Below are positions 35,736-46,734 of a stretch of DNA of 64,000 nt, in pieces (within the stretch, counting starts at the first letter, position 1; every line of letters begins with the position of its first letter). The position numbers were made by a program, and so were the translations under genes. The stretch lies in contig JAPQWV010000366.1 in assembly GCA_027422505.1 (NCBI GenBank), positions 124,001 to 188,000 of the forward strand. Direction: 5' to 3'. Under the pieces are notes generated by a model. It worked only from the letters and a program-made list of their open reading frames with translations, searched no databases and was not told the DNA's origin. Source of the stretch: Craterostigma plantagineum. Its lineage: Eukaryota > Streptophyta > Magnoliopsida > Lamiales > Linderniaceae.

Positions 35736-38500
35736 TTATAGATGGGTCCTCTTTTGATAGCAGGTGTAGTAGATTTCTTGTTCGTTGCTAGATTTAATTC
35801 TTTGCTAGGTTGTTTTGTAGCTGGTTTGAGAGTCCAAGCGTGATGATTTCCTATAGGATGCAGTTGAAATTTTGGTATCCAAATCTGTTTTGGACTTGAT
35901 TTCTTGCTTGGCTTGGTCATGTAGATGTTGTGTTTCCTTTTCGATTTAGTAGTATGATTGGACGTCTTGGAATATGTGTCCTTAGTACGAGCGCTATGCG
36001 ATTTGGAAATGCTATTGCTGAAGTGACTGTCATGAGAATGGGAAAGTACATCATTGTTGACATGACAGAACTTTGATTTTAGGGAATGGAATAACGAAAC
36101 ACGTTCTGCGACATTACAAGAAGTCACTTTTGGAAATGCTAGAGATTTTAAAACATGAGAAGAAAAGTTGGAGACTGGTCTCTTCTTTTTATCAGGGACT
36201 GTTGTCTTCTTAGCTGAACCAGGTTGATCCTTCTTCGCTTCCTTAGATCTCACGCCTTTGTCTGTGAGCACATGCGATATCAAGTTAGTGTGAGATAAAG
36301 GTATTTTCTTTGTAGTTTGCTTGCATTTACACGTAAATGATTCTGGAATAGGACGGGAGGTGGAAGGTTTGTAAGCATCAGGAAAGTTTTCAAGAGTATA
36401 AATTTTGCTCAACAAAATAGTTCTCTCTTCTTCGTGAGCTTTCCTTTCCGACTCTAGAGAGGCTGTCAAAGAACCTATTTTGCGTATAATTTCTGGAATA
36501 TATATGAATGAATAAATAGGTCTAGTCTGTTCGTCATTGCCTTCGGGTCCAAATGGTGACATGTAATCATCAGATAGCGGTATCTCTCTAGTTTTGTAGC
36601 TATCATTGAGTTCGTCGTAGTCACACATGATTTGAGCCCATTCTTTGTTCTTCCGCCTTTGTTCATCAGATTCAGTCACCTCACTTGATCCGACGAAGGG
36701 CATTAGTCGTTCGATGCTTAACCCAAAACGTTTGATGTTGTACAGAGAGTTTACTTTATCTGCTTCAGGGTTAGTGGTGGGCTCAAATCCCAATCCTTTG
36801 CGGGGATTATAAAATTCAACATCTTTAGGTTGGCTAAGGAACATGGTTCGTTCACTTTGACCTCTTTTGGTGTTGATGTCCTCTAATTCCTTGATTTTCT
36901 TGTATAGTCGTACACGTTCGTTGGTGATTAGTTCGTATTGAGACGCTACATTTACACATTCTTCCTCGCTGTCTTTCAATCTTCTGCTCATATTGCTAAT
37001 CTCTATTTCCTTGTTTTCTATATGATCTTCTAAAGTCTTCACTTTAGTTTCAGACAAGATCAAGGATTCATTAAGAATTGCTATTTCTTCCTGTTGTTTG
37101 TTCAACAGGGCATAATTTTTGTCGAAATTGCTTTGGAGTTCTGAGTGATTTTTACGATGCATGGAGAGTTCGGCTATCCTACGTTCTAATTTAACGAAAT
37201 CATGTAGGGATGGAGTGTATACCTCCAGGTCGGATGATGAGACATCTGTCCTGTCTGATCCGATGGCTGGCTCATCCTCGTCGGAGTCATCGTGTATGCT
37301 TTTCACCATGAAGGCCATTTCTTCTTCCTCCTCCTCAGATGTGTCCTCCAGCCATTCCTCTTCCTCAGCTACCAAGACTATTCCCGCTTCCTTGCGCTGT
37401 GAGAGCTGAAATGTCTTCTTGTAGTATTCAGTGTTTTTCTTCTTGGGTCTGAAGCATTCTGAAGCAAAGTGACCCGGCTTGCCACAGTTGAAGCACTTCT
37501 TCACTATTTCAGGTTTCTTAGTTTCAGTCTCTTCAGGGGCAATGTACTTCTGTTTCCCGCCCGAGGTTCGTTGTTTGTTGAAGGAAGAGGATGATTTCTT
37601 GGCGCTCATCTTATTGACGGTATCTGAGATCATTGCCAACTTCTTTCTGATGGATTCGAGTTCGTCCTCTGATCCTTGGTCAGATTCGGTGTTGTCAGAG
37701 GTGTCAGATGGTACGACCTGCTTTCCTTTAGAAGTCTTCGAGCTCCTGTTGCTTGACTTAGAAGTTACGAGTGCAATTGGTTCCATTTCAATGTTTGGCT
37801 TTCCTTCGTTCTTAATCTCTTTAGCATATTGCGAGTATTGTGAGAGATTATCGTGTAGGGAATGAATGTCCATCGCGTCCAGATCTTTGTTCTGTTGCTT
37901 AACTAGAACTGCAATTCGTCCCCACTCCGGTGGAAGTGTGGAGAGGAACTTGATGTTATGTTCGAGATTGGAACGCTGGATGTTAATCTTTCTCATCTCG
38001 TTGATGATGGTTAGGAAGCGAAGGTAAGCATCTCGAAGTTCTTCCCCCTCCTTAGCCTTGAAGGAGTCATAGGCAGTAAGGATACTAGATTTCTTGGACA
38101 AAGTACTAACTTCTGTTCCGACCATCATCTTGCAGACTTCGTCCCAAATTTCCTTTGCAGTGACCATTGCATCGACTTGCTTGTAGACATCATTTGGTAG
38201 GGCCTGAAGTACATAGTGTCGAGCAAGCTTGTCTGCTCTGGCTCGTGCTTTCTCAGCATCGTTGTATCGACTAGGATCCTTAAGAGTTCTTCTTTCTAGA
38301 ATTGCGGGAACTGCATCGGGTTGAGCGGGGATAATGGTCCAAAATTGGGCAGGTCCTTCAAAAATGGAGGAAAGCATGTCATTTGCGAGGTCTCCATCCT
38401 TGATTTCTATGAAGTTTATGAATCGTTGCTTCCATATGCCGTACTCCCCCCATCTCAGTAGTGGTGCACGGTTGTCAGATCCAATGGCAAGACCGTCCAT
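35714..38500 (-). CDS. Sirevirus Gag (928 aa)
   Basis: Start MDGLAIGSDNRAPLLRWGEY at 38500 is preferred to an in-frame ATG at 38578 because it is the usual Copia gag N-terminus and follows an acceptor-like CAG. The UBN2-type gag domain spans about residues 1-240, the CCHC knuckle CFNCGKPGHFASEC lies at about residues 337-350 (37490-37449), and a long coiled coil at about residues 445-545 is followed by a basic, Ser/Lys-rich C-terminus. The extended coiled-coil Gag is typical of Sireviruses. Intact frame. Confidence 0.9.
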   Translation of the reverse strand: MDGLAIGSDNRAPLLRWGEYGIWKQRFINFIEIKDGDLANDMLSSIFEGPAQFWTIIPAQPDAVPAILERRTLKDPSRYNDAEKARARADKLARHYVLQALPNDVYKQVDAMVTAKEIWDEVCKMMVGTEVSTLSKKSSILTAYDSFKAKEGEELRDAYLRFLTIINEMRKINIQRSNLEHNIKFLSTLPPEWGRIAVLVKQQNKDLDAMDIHSLHDNLSQYSQYAKEIKNEGKPNIEMEPIALVTSKSSNRSSKTSKGKQVVPSDTSDNTESDQGSEDELESIRKKLAMISDTVNKMSAKKSSSSFNKQRTSGGKQKYIAPEETETKKPEIVKKCFNCGKPGHFASECFRPKKKNTEYYKKTFQLSQRKEAGIVLVAEEEEWLEDTSEEEEEEMAFMVKSIHDDSDEDEPAIGSDRTDVSSSDLEVYTPSLHDFVKLERRIAELSMHRKNHSELQSNFDKNYALLNKQQEEIAILNESLILSETKVKTLEDHIENKEIEISNMSRRLKDSEEECVNVASQYELITNERVRLYKKIKELEDINTKRGQSERTMFLSQPKDVEFYNPRKGLGFEPTTNPEADKVNSLYNIKRFGLSIERLMPFVGSSEVTESDEQRRKNKEWAQIMCDYDELNDSYKTREIPLSDDYMSPFGPEGNDEQTRPIYSFIYIPEIIRKIGSLTASLESERKAHEEERTILLSKIYTLENFPDAYKPSTSRPIPESFTCKCKQTTKKIPLSHTNLISHVLTDKGVRSKEAKKDQPGSAKKTTVPDKKKRPVSNFSSHVLKSLAFPKVTSCNVAERVSLFHSLKSKFCHVNNDVLSHSHDSHFSNSISKSHSARTKDTYSKTSNHTTKSKRKHNIYMTKPSKKSSPKQIWIPKFQLHPIGNHHAWTLKPATKQPSKELNLATNKKSTTPAIKRGPIYKWVPKLT

Positions 38501-39597
38501 GGTATGTTTGGTAATGATCGTTAACGCGAGATATATCTGCGAAATTAAACACTTTAGTTTTGAAAGAAACGTAGTCAAGTTTGAGTAATTTCTAGTGTTG
38601 AGTCTAATTAGGTCTTAGTGAATTCTGTCGAAATAAAAGATTGATGAATTTAGTGTACTGCTCGACGATGGAACAATTGGTGTAAAGTGAAATTGACAAT
38701 TTTGTTCAATTCAATTTGAGTGCTTGATCGACTCTAGTATGATATGAAAATAAGCTAAACGATTGGTCCTAAGTGTTGAGAGTCGGGCAATCGAAACTAA
38801 GTTAAGATTGGAAGGATTCGAGCGAAGGTGTGAATTGGACGAATAGAGTTTTGAAATTGTTAGTTTCGATCGAAAGACGGAATTTGATTTTGATTTGAAA
38901 AAAAAATAGTTTCGATCGTCTGAGATTGAAATTGGCTAAGTGGACAGCAAGGTTTCGAGCGAAACAGTTAGTACATTGGAGTTTCGCCGAGATGTGTATC
39001 GATCGAAACTGTAAAATTGTGTACTGTAGCGTTCGAAATGTGTATTGATCGAAACTATGAAATTGTCTACTGTAGCGTTTCGGGCGAAAAATATTGAACT
39101 TTCGCCGAGAATTGTATCGATCGAAACTTGTGAAAATTGGTGGAAATTCGTCGAAACTTAAATTAATCGACTTTCGATCGAAACAATTGGACGATCGCCG
39201 AGAAATCTTTCGAGCGAAACTGTGAAATAAGCGAAGAAATTCCCGGAAATTAAAATTGATGAATCTTCTTTCAGTGAGTTTCGGTCGAAACCTTCAAATT
39301 CAATGGTACTGTTCAATTTGTTGCTCGAAAGTGATGCCCAGTTCAGTGAAAAACAGATTTTTTCAGACTCGTTTTTGCTTAAATCCGACTCAAACTTGAC
39401 TGGAATCGACGTGAAGGAACCTAAGTGTTCTCAAAAAGAATTCAAATGTCCTAGGAGAAAAGAATCACTGAGAACGATTTGAAAACATTCAAAAAGCAGT
39501 GAAAAAACAGAGAATGAGTTTTCAAGCTAAAATCTTCGTCAAATCACGTCGAAAACGAGCAAAACTGGATTCAAATGGAAGATATTGATCCGCGTTA
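38501..39597 (-). other. Sirevirus leader between PBS and gag
   Basis: No gene. From about 38860 to 39300 it contains TTTCGATCGAAA, TTTCGAGCGAAA and TTTCGCCGAGA motifs like those after pol. A TTTAATTTCGCAG acceptor-like site ends at about 38539, 38 nt before the gag ATG, suggesting a leader intron. Confidence 0.7.
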
Positions 39598-39610
39598 GGC
39601 TCTGATACCA
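39598..39610 (-). promoter_or_regulatory. Primer-binding site, tRNA-iMet type
   Basis: Minus strand TGGTATCAGAGCC, two bases downstream of the 5' LTR. It is complementary to the 3' end of plant initiator methionine tRNA, the standard Copia primer. Confidence 0.93.
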
Positions 39611-39612
39611 CT

Positions 39613-39918
39613 TGTTGGCCCTTATTTTACCAAACAAGGATCAAAAGATTGGTTTGAATGTGTAAAACGTGAAGAACACCTTGAGTGTGTGTGTTAGTGT
39701 GTGTTTTCTTAATCTAACGTACAAGGTGGCTTACCTTTCAATACTTTTGATAAAAACCCTAATTAGGGTTATTTGGGCTTTATATATCACACTTGATTGG
39801 TATATTAAAGCCCAATACAAAACTATGACTAAATATCATAAGTTACCCCAAACTATTACAACCCAACACATTAACCCAAGATTACATAATTAAAGGATGC
39901 TATAAAATATTCCTAACA
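39613..39918 (-). repeat. 5' LTR of the Sirevirus (306 bp)
   Basis: Coding strand TGTTAGGA...GGGCCAACA. TATA-like TATATAAA at 39779-39786, then a 16-bp palindrome AACCCTAATTAGGGTT at 39755-39770 that contains a telo-box-like AAACCCTAA, about 10 nt downstream of the TATA. One difference from the 3' LTR (39787). Confidence 0.95.
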
Positions 39919-42475
39919 CAGTCATCTAATGTAATGTATGCAAACATGGTACCCTAATATATGCCAACATGGTATCCTAATATATGCCAATTTGGTACCG
40001 TAATACATATATATTTGGTACTGTATATATGTCAATTTGTTACTGTAATATATGCAAATTTGATACTGTAATATATGCCAGTTTGATACCGTAATATATG
40101 CAGTAATATATGTCAGTTTGGTATCGTAATATATGTCAATTTGGTACGGTGATATATGCCAGTTTGATACTGTAATATATGCAAATTTGATATTGTAATA
40201 TATGCCATTTTGATATCGTAATGTATGCAATACTGTATTATATGCCAGTTTGATACCGTAATATATGCAAATTTGGTATTGTAATATATCCAGTTTGGTA
40301 CCATATATATGTCGATTTGGTACTGTAATATATGCGAGTTTAATACCTCAATATATATACAAATTTGATATTGTAATATATGCCTATTTGATACCGTAAT
40401 ATATGCAAATTAGGGACTGTAATATATTTCAGTTTGATACCGTAATATATGTCAATTTAATACTGTAATATATGCAAGTTGATACTAAATACATGCAAAT
40501 TTGATATCGTACTTTATGCCAGTTTGATACCGCAATATATGCAAATATGGTACTGTAATATATGCCAGTTTGGTACCGTAATATATTTCAATTTGGTACT
40601 GTAACATAAGCCAGTTTGATACCGTAATATATGCAAATTTGATATCGTAATTTATGCCAATTTGGTAATGTAATACATGAACAAAGAGATGGGCATATAT
40701 GCCAACAAAGTACTGTAATAAAAGACAACAAGGTACTCTAATATATGCCAATAAAGTACTGTAATATAAGCCAACAAGGTACTGTAATATAAGCCAACAA
40801 GGTACTGTAATATAGGCAAATAAGGTACACTAAACAGACCACGGAGGGTACTGTATCGTTTCAGAAATAGGTACCGCATAAATTAAACCAAGTTTGAATT
40901 TGAGACTTGGCTATATTTCATCAGAAACGAAGCATTTAAGAAGATGTTGATGTGGAGAAATAAAGAGACAACTTCTGACGTTTTTCTGTCATGACTGGAC
41001 ATATTTATGACATTTTTCTGTCATGAGTGGACAGATTTCTGACGTACGAGGTATTAAATAAAAAAGACAGCTCATGTTACATGTCATTGGCTTTCATAAA
41101 ATGTTTGATGTCATATGTAATTTTGGGTACTACAATCGTGTCTGAGATGGTACGTTTACAATAAAAAAAATAGGTACCCCTACAAAGCTAAGTAAGGTAC
41201 GCGTCCCTTAGATATGTGATACGTCATACTAGGGTTAGTATTTTTCGAGGTCGTACTAGTTTTTCATCTGGAACCACCCTAAACACTAATATAGAGTATT
41301 AGTTATGTTTTAGATCAAATTAGGTGCATTAGGCCTTACACGCATGAATTAAACTTTCGAACTCCAAGATTCATTAGAATATAAGGATAGAAGCAAGAAC
41401 ATCTTACAACATAATTTGAAAAATCTGGTGAGTCCTACATGTGCATTTTTTTTATATGTTTTTATTCATGTTATTATTGTTAGGTATTGTCAAAATCATG
41501 CAGAACAACGCGATTCGCTTAGGAATCTATTTATTTCCGATGTTTAACAAATGGTACGGTATACTTGCATATTAGGGTACAATATATGTATACATAGCGA
41601 TACGGTAAACCTGCAGATTATGGTACTATATATGTAAATGATAAGGTACCTTAATGTACAAGATAAGCTATCTTACTGTACACAGATAAGGTACTTCATA
41701 TATTCTATTTATGGTACGGGACATATACACATAATGGTACGGTTAACCCGCATATTATGGTACTCCGTATGTAAAAGATATGGTACGGCAATATGAAATA
41801 CAAGGTACTTCATATCTTCTATTTATGGTACACCATATATTTACATAATGATACAGTTAACCTGCATATTATGGTACTCTGTATGTAAACGATATGGTAC
41901 GGTAATATAAAAGACAATGTACTTCATATCTTCTGTTTATGGTGCGGTATATGTTTACATAATGGTAGGTTAAAATGCATATTATGATACTCTGTATGTA
42001 AAATATAAGGTACGATCATATAAAAATATATGGTACTGCATAAAATACGGACAGTCTCATAAAACATATGGTACTGCATAAAATACTGCATATATTACTG
42101 TACCACTTTTGCATATCGTAGGGTACCAAACAGACATATATTACAGTACCAAACATGCATATATTACGGTACCTAATTTGCATATCGAATGGTACCAAAC
42201 TGGCATATATTACAGTAACAAATTTACATATATTACGGTATACTTGCAAATTAGGATACTGTATATGTACATAATGATACGGTAAACGTACAGATTATGG
42301 TACTCTGTATGTAAAAAATAAGGTACACTAATAAAGATAAAGTACTCATAAACTCTGGCTATGGTACGCTATATATATATAATGTACGGTAAACCTGCAC
42401 ATTATGGTACTCTGTATGTAAAAGATAATGTACGCTAATATAAAAACTTATGGTACTGCATAAACTACAGACAAA
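39919..42475. repeat. MULE-2 interior: degenerate GGTAC/ATATG short repeats
   Basis: From 39940 to 40860 a roughly 22-bp unit recurs dozens of times (TTTGGTACYGTAATATATGC and variants). From 41550 to 42470 a second family uses TATGGTACTCTGTATGTAAA and GATATGGTACGG. 40870-41540 is unique AT-rich sequence with a small TTTCTGTCATGA repeat (41000-41035). Open frames here are by-products of the repeats. Confidence 0.75.
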
Positions 42476-43650
42476 GTCTCATACAACTACACAACAAACG
42501 ACATCAATGAGTCTCCAAACAGTCTCATTCACAAGACAAATATCTTAACGAACATAAACAACACAGTTTCCAAACAATCCCATCCCCAAGTCAAATAACT
42601 GAACTTAAATAACAAAGTCTCCAAACAGTCTACGTGCCAAATTGGAACCGGTTAAACTCTGGATCCACGATCTTCTTTCATAGATACTCATACGTCCGTG
42701 CCCAACAATTCGTCAGAATATGAGCTTGCACAATATAGAAAAGACATTAACGCAGAAATGCAACCACGGCCGATGAAAATATGTACAATGTTAAAACTTA
42801 CGAATGCTCTAGTGGCCCATGTCATCTTATGCGTAGACCCGAACCTAGATAAAAAAAAAAGTGCAGGATGGCACCTGTAAGAAAGCTCAAATATGTCCTG
42901 CGGAGGCATTTCTGCAAAAAAAGTAAACCTGCTAATAAGCAGTACCATTTATACACACACGGCGTACCAATTCGCCCAAACAGATGGTACCAAATACAGT
43001 GTTTGTGTAGTACCAAATCAAACTGACCCCATTCGAAAAAACCCAAATCGAAAACTCCCAAATCGACAACAATCAGTCCACCCATTCGAAGATACACGCA
43101 CAAAGCTACCACACTAAATTGACCCATTCCAAAGAACCCTAATCGAATAACAAATCGATGTCATTCGAAAAACACGCAGCTATTGTTACGAACATTAACC
43201 GAAAATGCTTAAACCCAACGAATAACGGCAAAATCAAACTAGATACAAGCTTATTGGTAACTGTAATACCAGTACGAAATGCCACGACGTACTGTAAAGA
43301 AGCAAACGAGTTACCTATCGATTTCAAAAGGGGAATACCACGACGAACGAGAACCCATGACTTGAATCTGAAGCAAAAACAAACGCGGGTCGATTTCTGG
43401 GAGAGAGATGCGCGATTTGGGTTGGTTTGGGATGGTGGATTTTTTATTATTTTTTTTTAAGAACGAACGTGAGGTGAAATAAGAAACTAGGTATTTGATG
43501 TAATAAATCAGTTTTATCAGGGGTAAATCCGTCAGTTAGGTACCTATCAGTAAGAAAAAATTCAAGTAGGTACCTAAGTTAAAAATAAGTCTGACAAGGG
43601 ACTGAACTGTTTAATTTTTATTGATGTAGGTATTTAAGTGTTGAATCCCC
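42476..43650. other. MULE-2 interior, right part, with possible captured exon fragments
   Basis: 42688-42948 is open on the minus strand (86 codons, containing MPPQDIFELSYRCHPALFF) with an intron-like TTTTTTTGCAG upstream. 43158-43460 is open on the plus strand (100 codons). Neither resembles a family I know. The right TIR with TAGGTACCTA motifs occupies about 43480-43650. Confidence 0.4.
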
Positions 43651-43659
43651 TATGTTTAA

Positions 43660-44560
43660 CTCAATTTCATTTTTAGGAAGTTTTATCCAAATATATCTAA
43701 TATTGTTTACTACTATGGAATCACAATATTTTATTATATGTGTGGAATTGAGCATTTCAAATTTCTTCGTCCATCTTCACATGTTAAACTTCAATTTTAG
43801 TTACGTTAATTATTACATTTGCGCAGACGTATTCATTCAAATATCAGAAAAGTCTGACGGTCAACGATTTTGCATCAAACCAAAATTGCATCGTTGTTTA
43901 TAACGGTTGTTTTTTTAATTCACACACTGAAAACAGATAGTCATATTACAGTTTGTTTTAATACCTGTTGTTCTTTTTGTTGCTTTTTAGCTCAACAATC
44001 ATATGACTGTTTTACTTTATTTTGCTTGTAATATTTGGGACTTATTTTGGTTTTTCCTCTCGAATCTCCTTAATTTTCTAAGTTCGAAATATAGTTGTTT
44101 AATTGTTAGAAAATTCAATTTATGTTGCAGTTAGAAGTGATAATCTAAACAAACTTCATAAAAATCAAAATTAACATGTTTGAGACCAAAACCGACACCG
44201 GCTCCAGCCGATTCTAAAATTCTCGAAACAGTGTTACCACAGCTCGGTTGACGGAAGGTTGGTTCATAGAACGACAATTTCGCATCGGGAGCTAGAACCA
44301 TTTACACACCTAATTAGGTTTACATATGTTGATGGCATAAATTTTTTTAATTAAATTGGGTTATAAATATAACTATGACCAATTTATATGTTAATTTAAG
44401 TTTATAACGGTGAACATTTAGAATTTAAAACAACTCTTGGTGAATAGAGAAAAAAATGATTGAAATTAGAAAAATTGATTAGTTTTCCACTAGTTTTAAA
44501 AAGTTAGCTAGTTTTGCAATTCACATTTTAAAAATTAACTTTTGTTTTGCAATTCTCTCT
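43660..44560. other. MULE-1 right arm
   Basis: AT-rich with no gene recognised. A stretch with ACCGACACCGGCTCCAGCCG and an ACACACCTAATTAGG end (44185-44325) looks like a decayed hAT MITE end. The MULE-1 right TIR is at about 44460-44560. Confidence 0.4.
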
Positions 44561-44604
44561 AACTGTTCGAATTATCTCTATGTCATCCTCTTGTGTACTG
44601 CTAC

Positions 44605-45741
44605 CAGTGTTTTAAAATGCGCATAGCGCAACGCGTCGCGTTTCAGTTCAGATAGCGCGTAGCGTAAATAGCGTAGCGTATTGCGTAAGTATTTCGGACA
44701 AGCCACTTATTACGTTAAGAAACACAATTTATAACAAATTATTGATCATAGCTTTGGTTCAATAAAAATAATATATTCCAAACAATAAAGATAACATAAA
44801 ATATATTAACAAAAATTCATATACATCATACTTAATAGAATTTTTAAATTTAATTTCACTCTCAAGCAGCACTAAAAATATTGGAAAATAATTAATAAAA
44901 TTTAGGAACCTAAACTTGAAAAATGTATTAGTTAGAAAATGAATTTTATGAATTTGGAGAAATATAAGATATGCATGTCATTTTGATAGTTGTTAAACAA
45001 AGAATAAATTAGATAAATTTATTTATTTTTATCACATATATTATATTAATATGTCGTTTTTATGTTTTGGATGGAAGTACTTAACAAGTTAGAAACAAAT
45101 TGCAAAATTAAAATAAAAATGCTAGTCAAATCATAAGTCTCGCTGTCTCTCTCATTGGAATAATAGGCACTGCAACGTCATATTCCCAAATCACATCAAC
45201 GTCTGCTTCTCTAATTGAAATAATAAGGGTATATTACGTTTCAGGCCCCAAAAATGTTTTAAAATAGGTTTCAGGCCCTTTCGGAAAACATATTAGTTTA
45301 AAGGACCTAATTTTCGCAAAATTTTCGAGATAAGGACCTAAAGTTACATAAGCGTTACTTCAGAGCAATGAAGTGTCACTGAGGAACAATGAAGTGTTAT
45401 TTCAGAACAATGAAGTGTTACTTAGGAACAAATGAAGTGTTATTGCAGAACAAACGAAGTGTTACTGATGAACAATGAAGTGTTACTGAGGAACAATGAA
45501 GTGTTACTGCAGAACAATTAAGTGTTACTACAGAACAATGAAATGTTACGGGTCCTTAAAACTAATTATTTTTTTGTCAGGGCCTGAAACCTAAGTTCAG
45601 ACCCTGACAAGGGCCTGACAGAAAATTTGCCCAAATAATAATCACTGTAGCGCTTTATTTTTTACGCGTCATCGCGTTTTGGTTGAGATTCACGCTAAAT
45701 CGCGCCTCGATGCGCGCGAAAAAACGCTTTTTAAAACACTG
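44605..45741. mobile_element. Non-autonomous hAT element (1,137 bp) with perfect 8-bp TSD
   Basis: TIRs start CAGTGTTTTAAAA at both ends (left CAGTGTTTTAAAATGCGCAT, right reversed CAGTGTTTTAAAAAGCGTTT), with GCGTAGCG/CGCGCG-rich subterminal sequence. Target duplication ACTGCTAC at 44597-44604 and 45742-45749 is perfect. No transposase. It hosts a Mutator MITE. Confidence 0.88.
45227..45632. mobile_element. Mutator-type MITE (406 bp) inside the hAT element
   Basis: Ends GGGTATATTACGTTTCAGGCC and, reversed, GGGCAAATTTTCTGTCAGGC. The 9-bp duplication AAATAATAA (45218-45226, 45633-45641) is perfect. The interior is a 20-25 bp tandem repeat around GAACAATGAAGTGTTAC. The TCAGGCCC end motif is shared with the 4.3-kb MULE at 50972-55236. 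Confidence 0.88.
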
Positions 45742-46358
45742 ACTGCTACCATATCTCTATTTATGGTGACATTAAGAGGAAATATATAGTTAAACATATT
45801 TCATAGTTGAACAAGATCTGAATAATTCTTTTTTCTTTTTTTTCAAACAATAATAAAATTTTCGTTTAGTGAACTACAAATTCAAGAAAATCATCACTTC
45901 GGTACGTGATTCACATGTAAAAAATAAATAATGAATTTTCTTAAAATTTAAAGTATTGGAGAGGGTGACTTAGGTTAACAATAAATATGAGAGGGTCTAC
46001 GGAGATGTTGGAGACGTTGAGAATCAAAAAAACGCAAAAAAAATTGAGAGATTTGCTTGTGGTGCTCACGGTGGTTGCTCACACTAGGTGGGCAGCATAG
46101 CAAATCTCATTAATGTATATAGTTTATTAATCAATATTATTATAATTAGATAATTCTTAATAATAAATTTGAAAATTTTAAATTAAAAATAAACATAAAT
46201 AAATTTTCCCAAGCAGGCGGGCCGGCACACCTTGCCGGCCCGTTTTTATGGTACTAATCGTTGCTTTATCTAAAAATGGGATTATCCATGTAGACGAGTT
46301 TAGATAAACACACCTCCACATATGTGCTTATCTAAACCAGTGTTATTTGGGGTGCGCC
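45742..46358. other. AT-rich intergenic sequence
   Basis: No gene. Contains a GC-rich hairpin CGGGCCGGCA/TGCCGGCCCG (46218-46242). The last bases before the next hAT (CAGTGTTATTTGGGGTGCGCC) resemble a hAT terminus, and GC-rich GAGGCG repeats continue beyond that element at 48687-48840, so an older element may have been split here. Confidence 0.4.
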
Positions 46359-46734
46359 TAGACATGCCCAATTTAAACCGTAACCGGCGGTTGAACCTTG
46401 GAACCGCCGGTTACGGAACCGCCGGTTACGGTTTACGGCAACAACCGTAACCGGCGACCGCAAACGGCCGGTTACGGGGCGGTTGGTCGATTTGACCAAC
46501 CGCAAACAGCCGGTTGTTAACCGCTGGTTAGGCGGTTAACCGGCGGTTGACCAATTAAAAAAAATTCAAATTTCAAATTTGAATTTGCCGCCGACCGTTT
46601 TCATAAAAAAAAAATAAAAAATAAAAAAAAATAAAAAATTAAAAGTAATTGAATTTAGCCGTTGTAACCGGCGGTTTGTCCGGTTAACCGTACAAACCGC
46701 CGGTTACAATGGCTAGAAATTTTTTTTTTATTTA

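Larger units (their letters stand above)
26944..39918 (-). mobile_element. Near-complete young Sirevirus-type Copia retrotransposon (12,975 bp)
   Basis: Two 306-bp LTRs differ at one position. Perfect target duplication CAGTC flanks the element (26939-26943, 39919-39923). PBS, PPT, gag with CCHC, protease, integrase, RT and RNase H are in Copia order, followed by two accessory ORFs in the Sirevirus 'env-like' position. The large coiled-coil gag, multiple internal PPT-like tracts and long 3' coding region also point to the Sirevirus lineage. Pol has one-base frame breaks. At 7e-9 substitutions/site/year the LTR difference implies roughly 0.2 My. Confidence 0.95.
26067..43650. mobile_element. 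Nested Mutator-like element (MULE-2) with long TIRs, interrupted by the Sirevirus
   Basis: Inverted ends of about 150-170 bp: CGGAAATCTACACATAAATA at left and, reversed, GGGGATTCAACACTTAAATA at right, followed in both by TTGTCAG/ATGTCAG and several TAGGTACCTA motifs. Flanking 9-mers TATTTTTAA (26058-26066) and TATGTTTAA (43651-43659) differ by one base, as expected for a Mutator duplication. Without the retrotransposon it is about 4.6 kb. No transposase recognised. Confidence 0.7.
25863..44560. mobile_element. Outer Mutator-like element (MULE-1), contains MULE-2 and the young Sirevirus
   Basis: About 90-bp imperfect terminal inverted repeats: left 25863-25960 and right about 44460-44560, sharing GCAAAACTAG(T/C)TAACTTTTTAA and AAAACTAATCAATTTTT. 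Possible 9-bp target duplication AATTGTTTG (25854-25862) versus AACTGTTCG (44561-44569), two mismatches. Own sequence is only 25863-26066 and about 43660-44560; no transposase seen. Confidence 0.6.

Noticed and set aside
40113..40879. Tyr/Ile-rich frames suggesting a repeat protein
   Set aside because: They are translations of the 22-bp GGTAC/ATATG repeats, with frames broken throughout.
46218..46250. GC hairpin followed by T run, like a bacterial terminator
   Set aside because: Context is nuclear plant DNA among transposons; no gene ends there.
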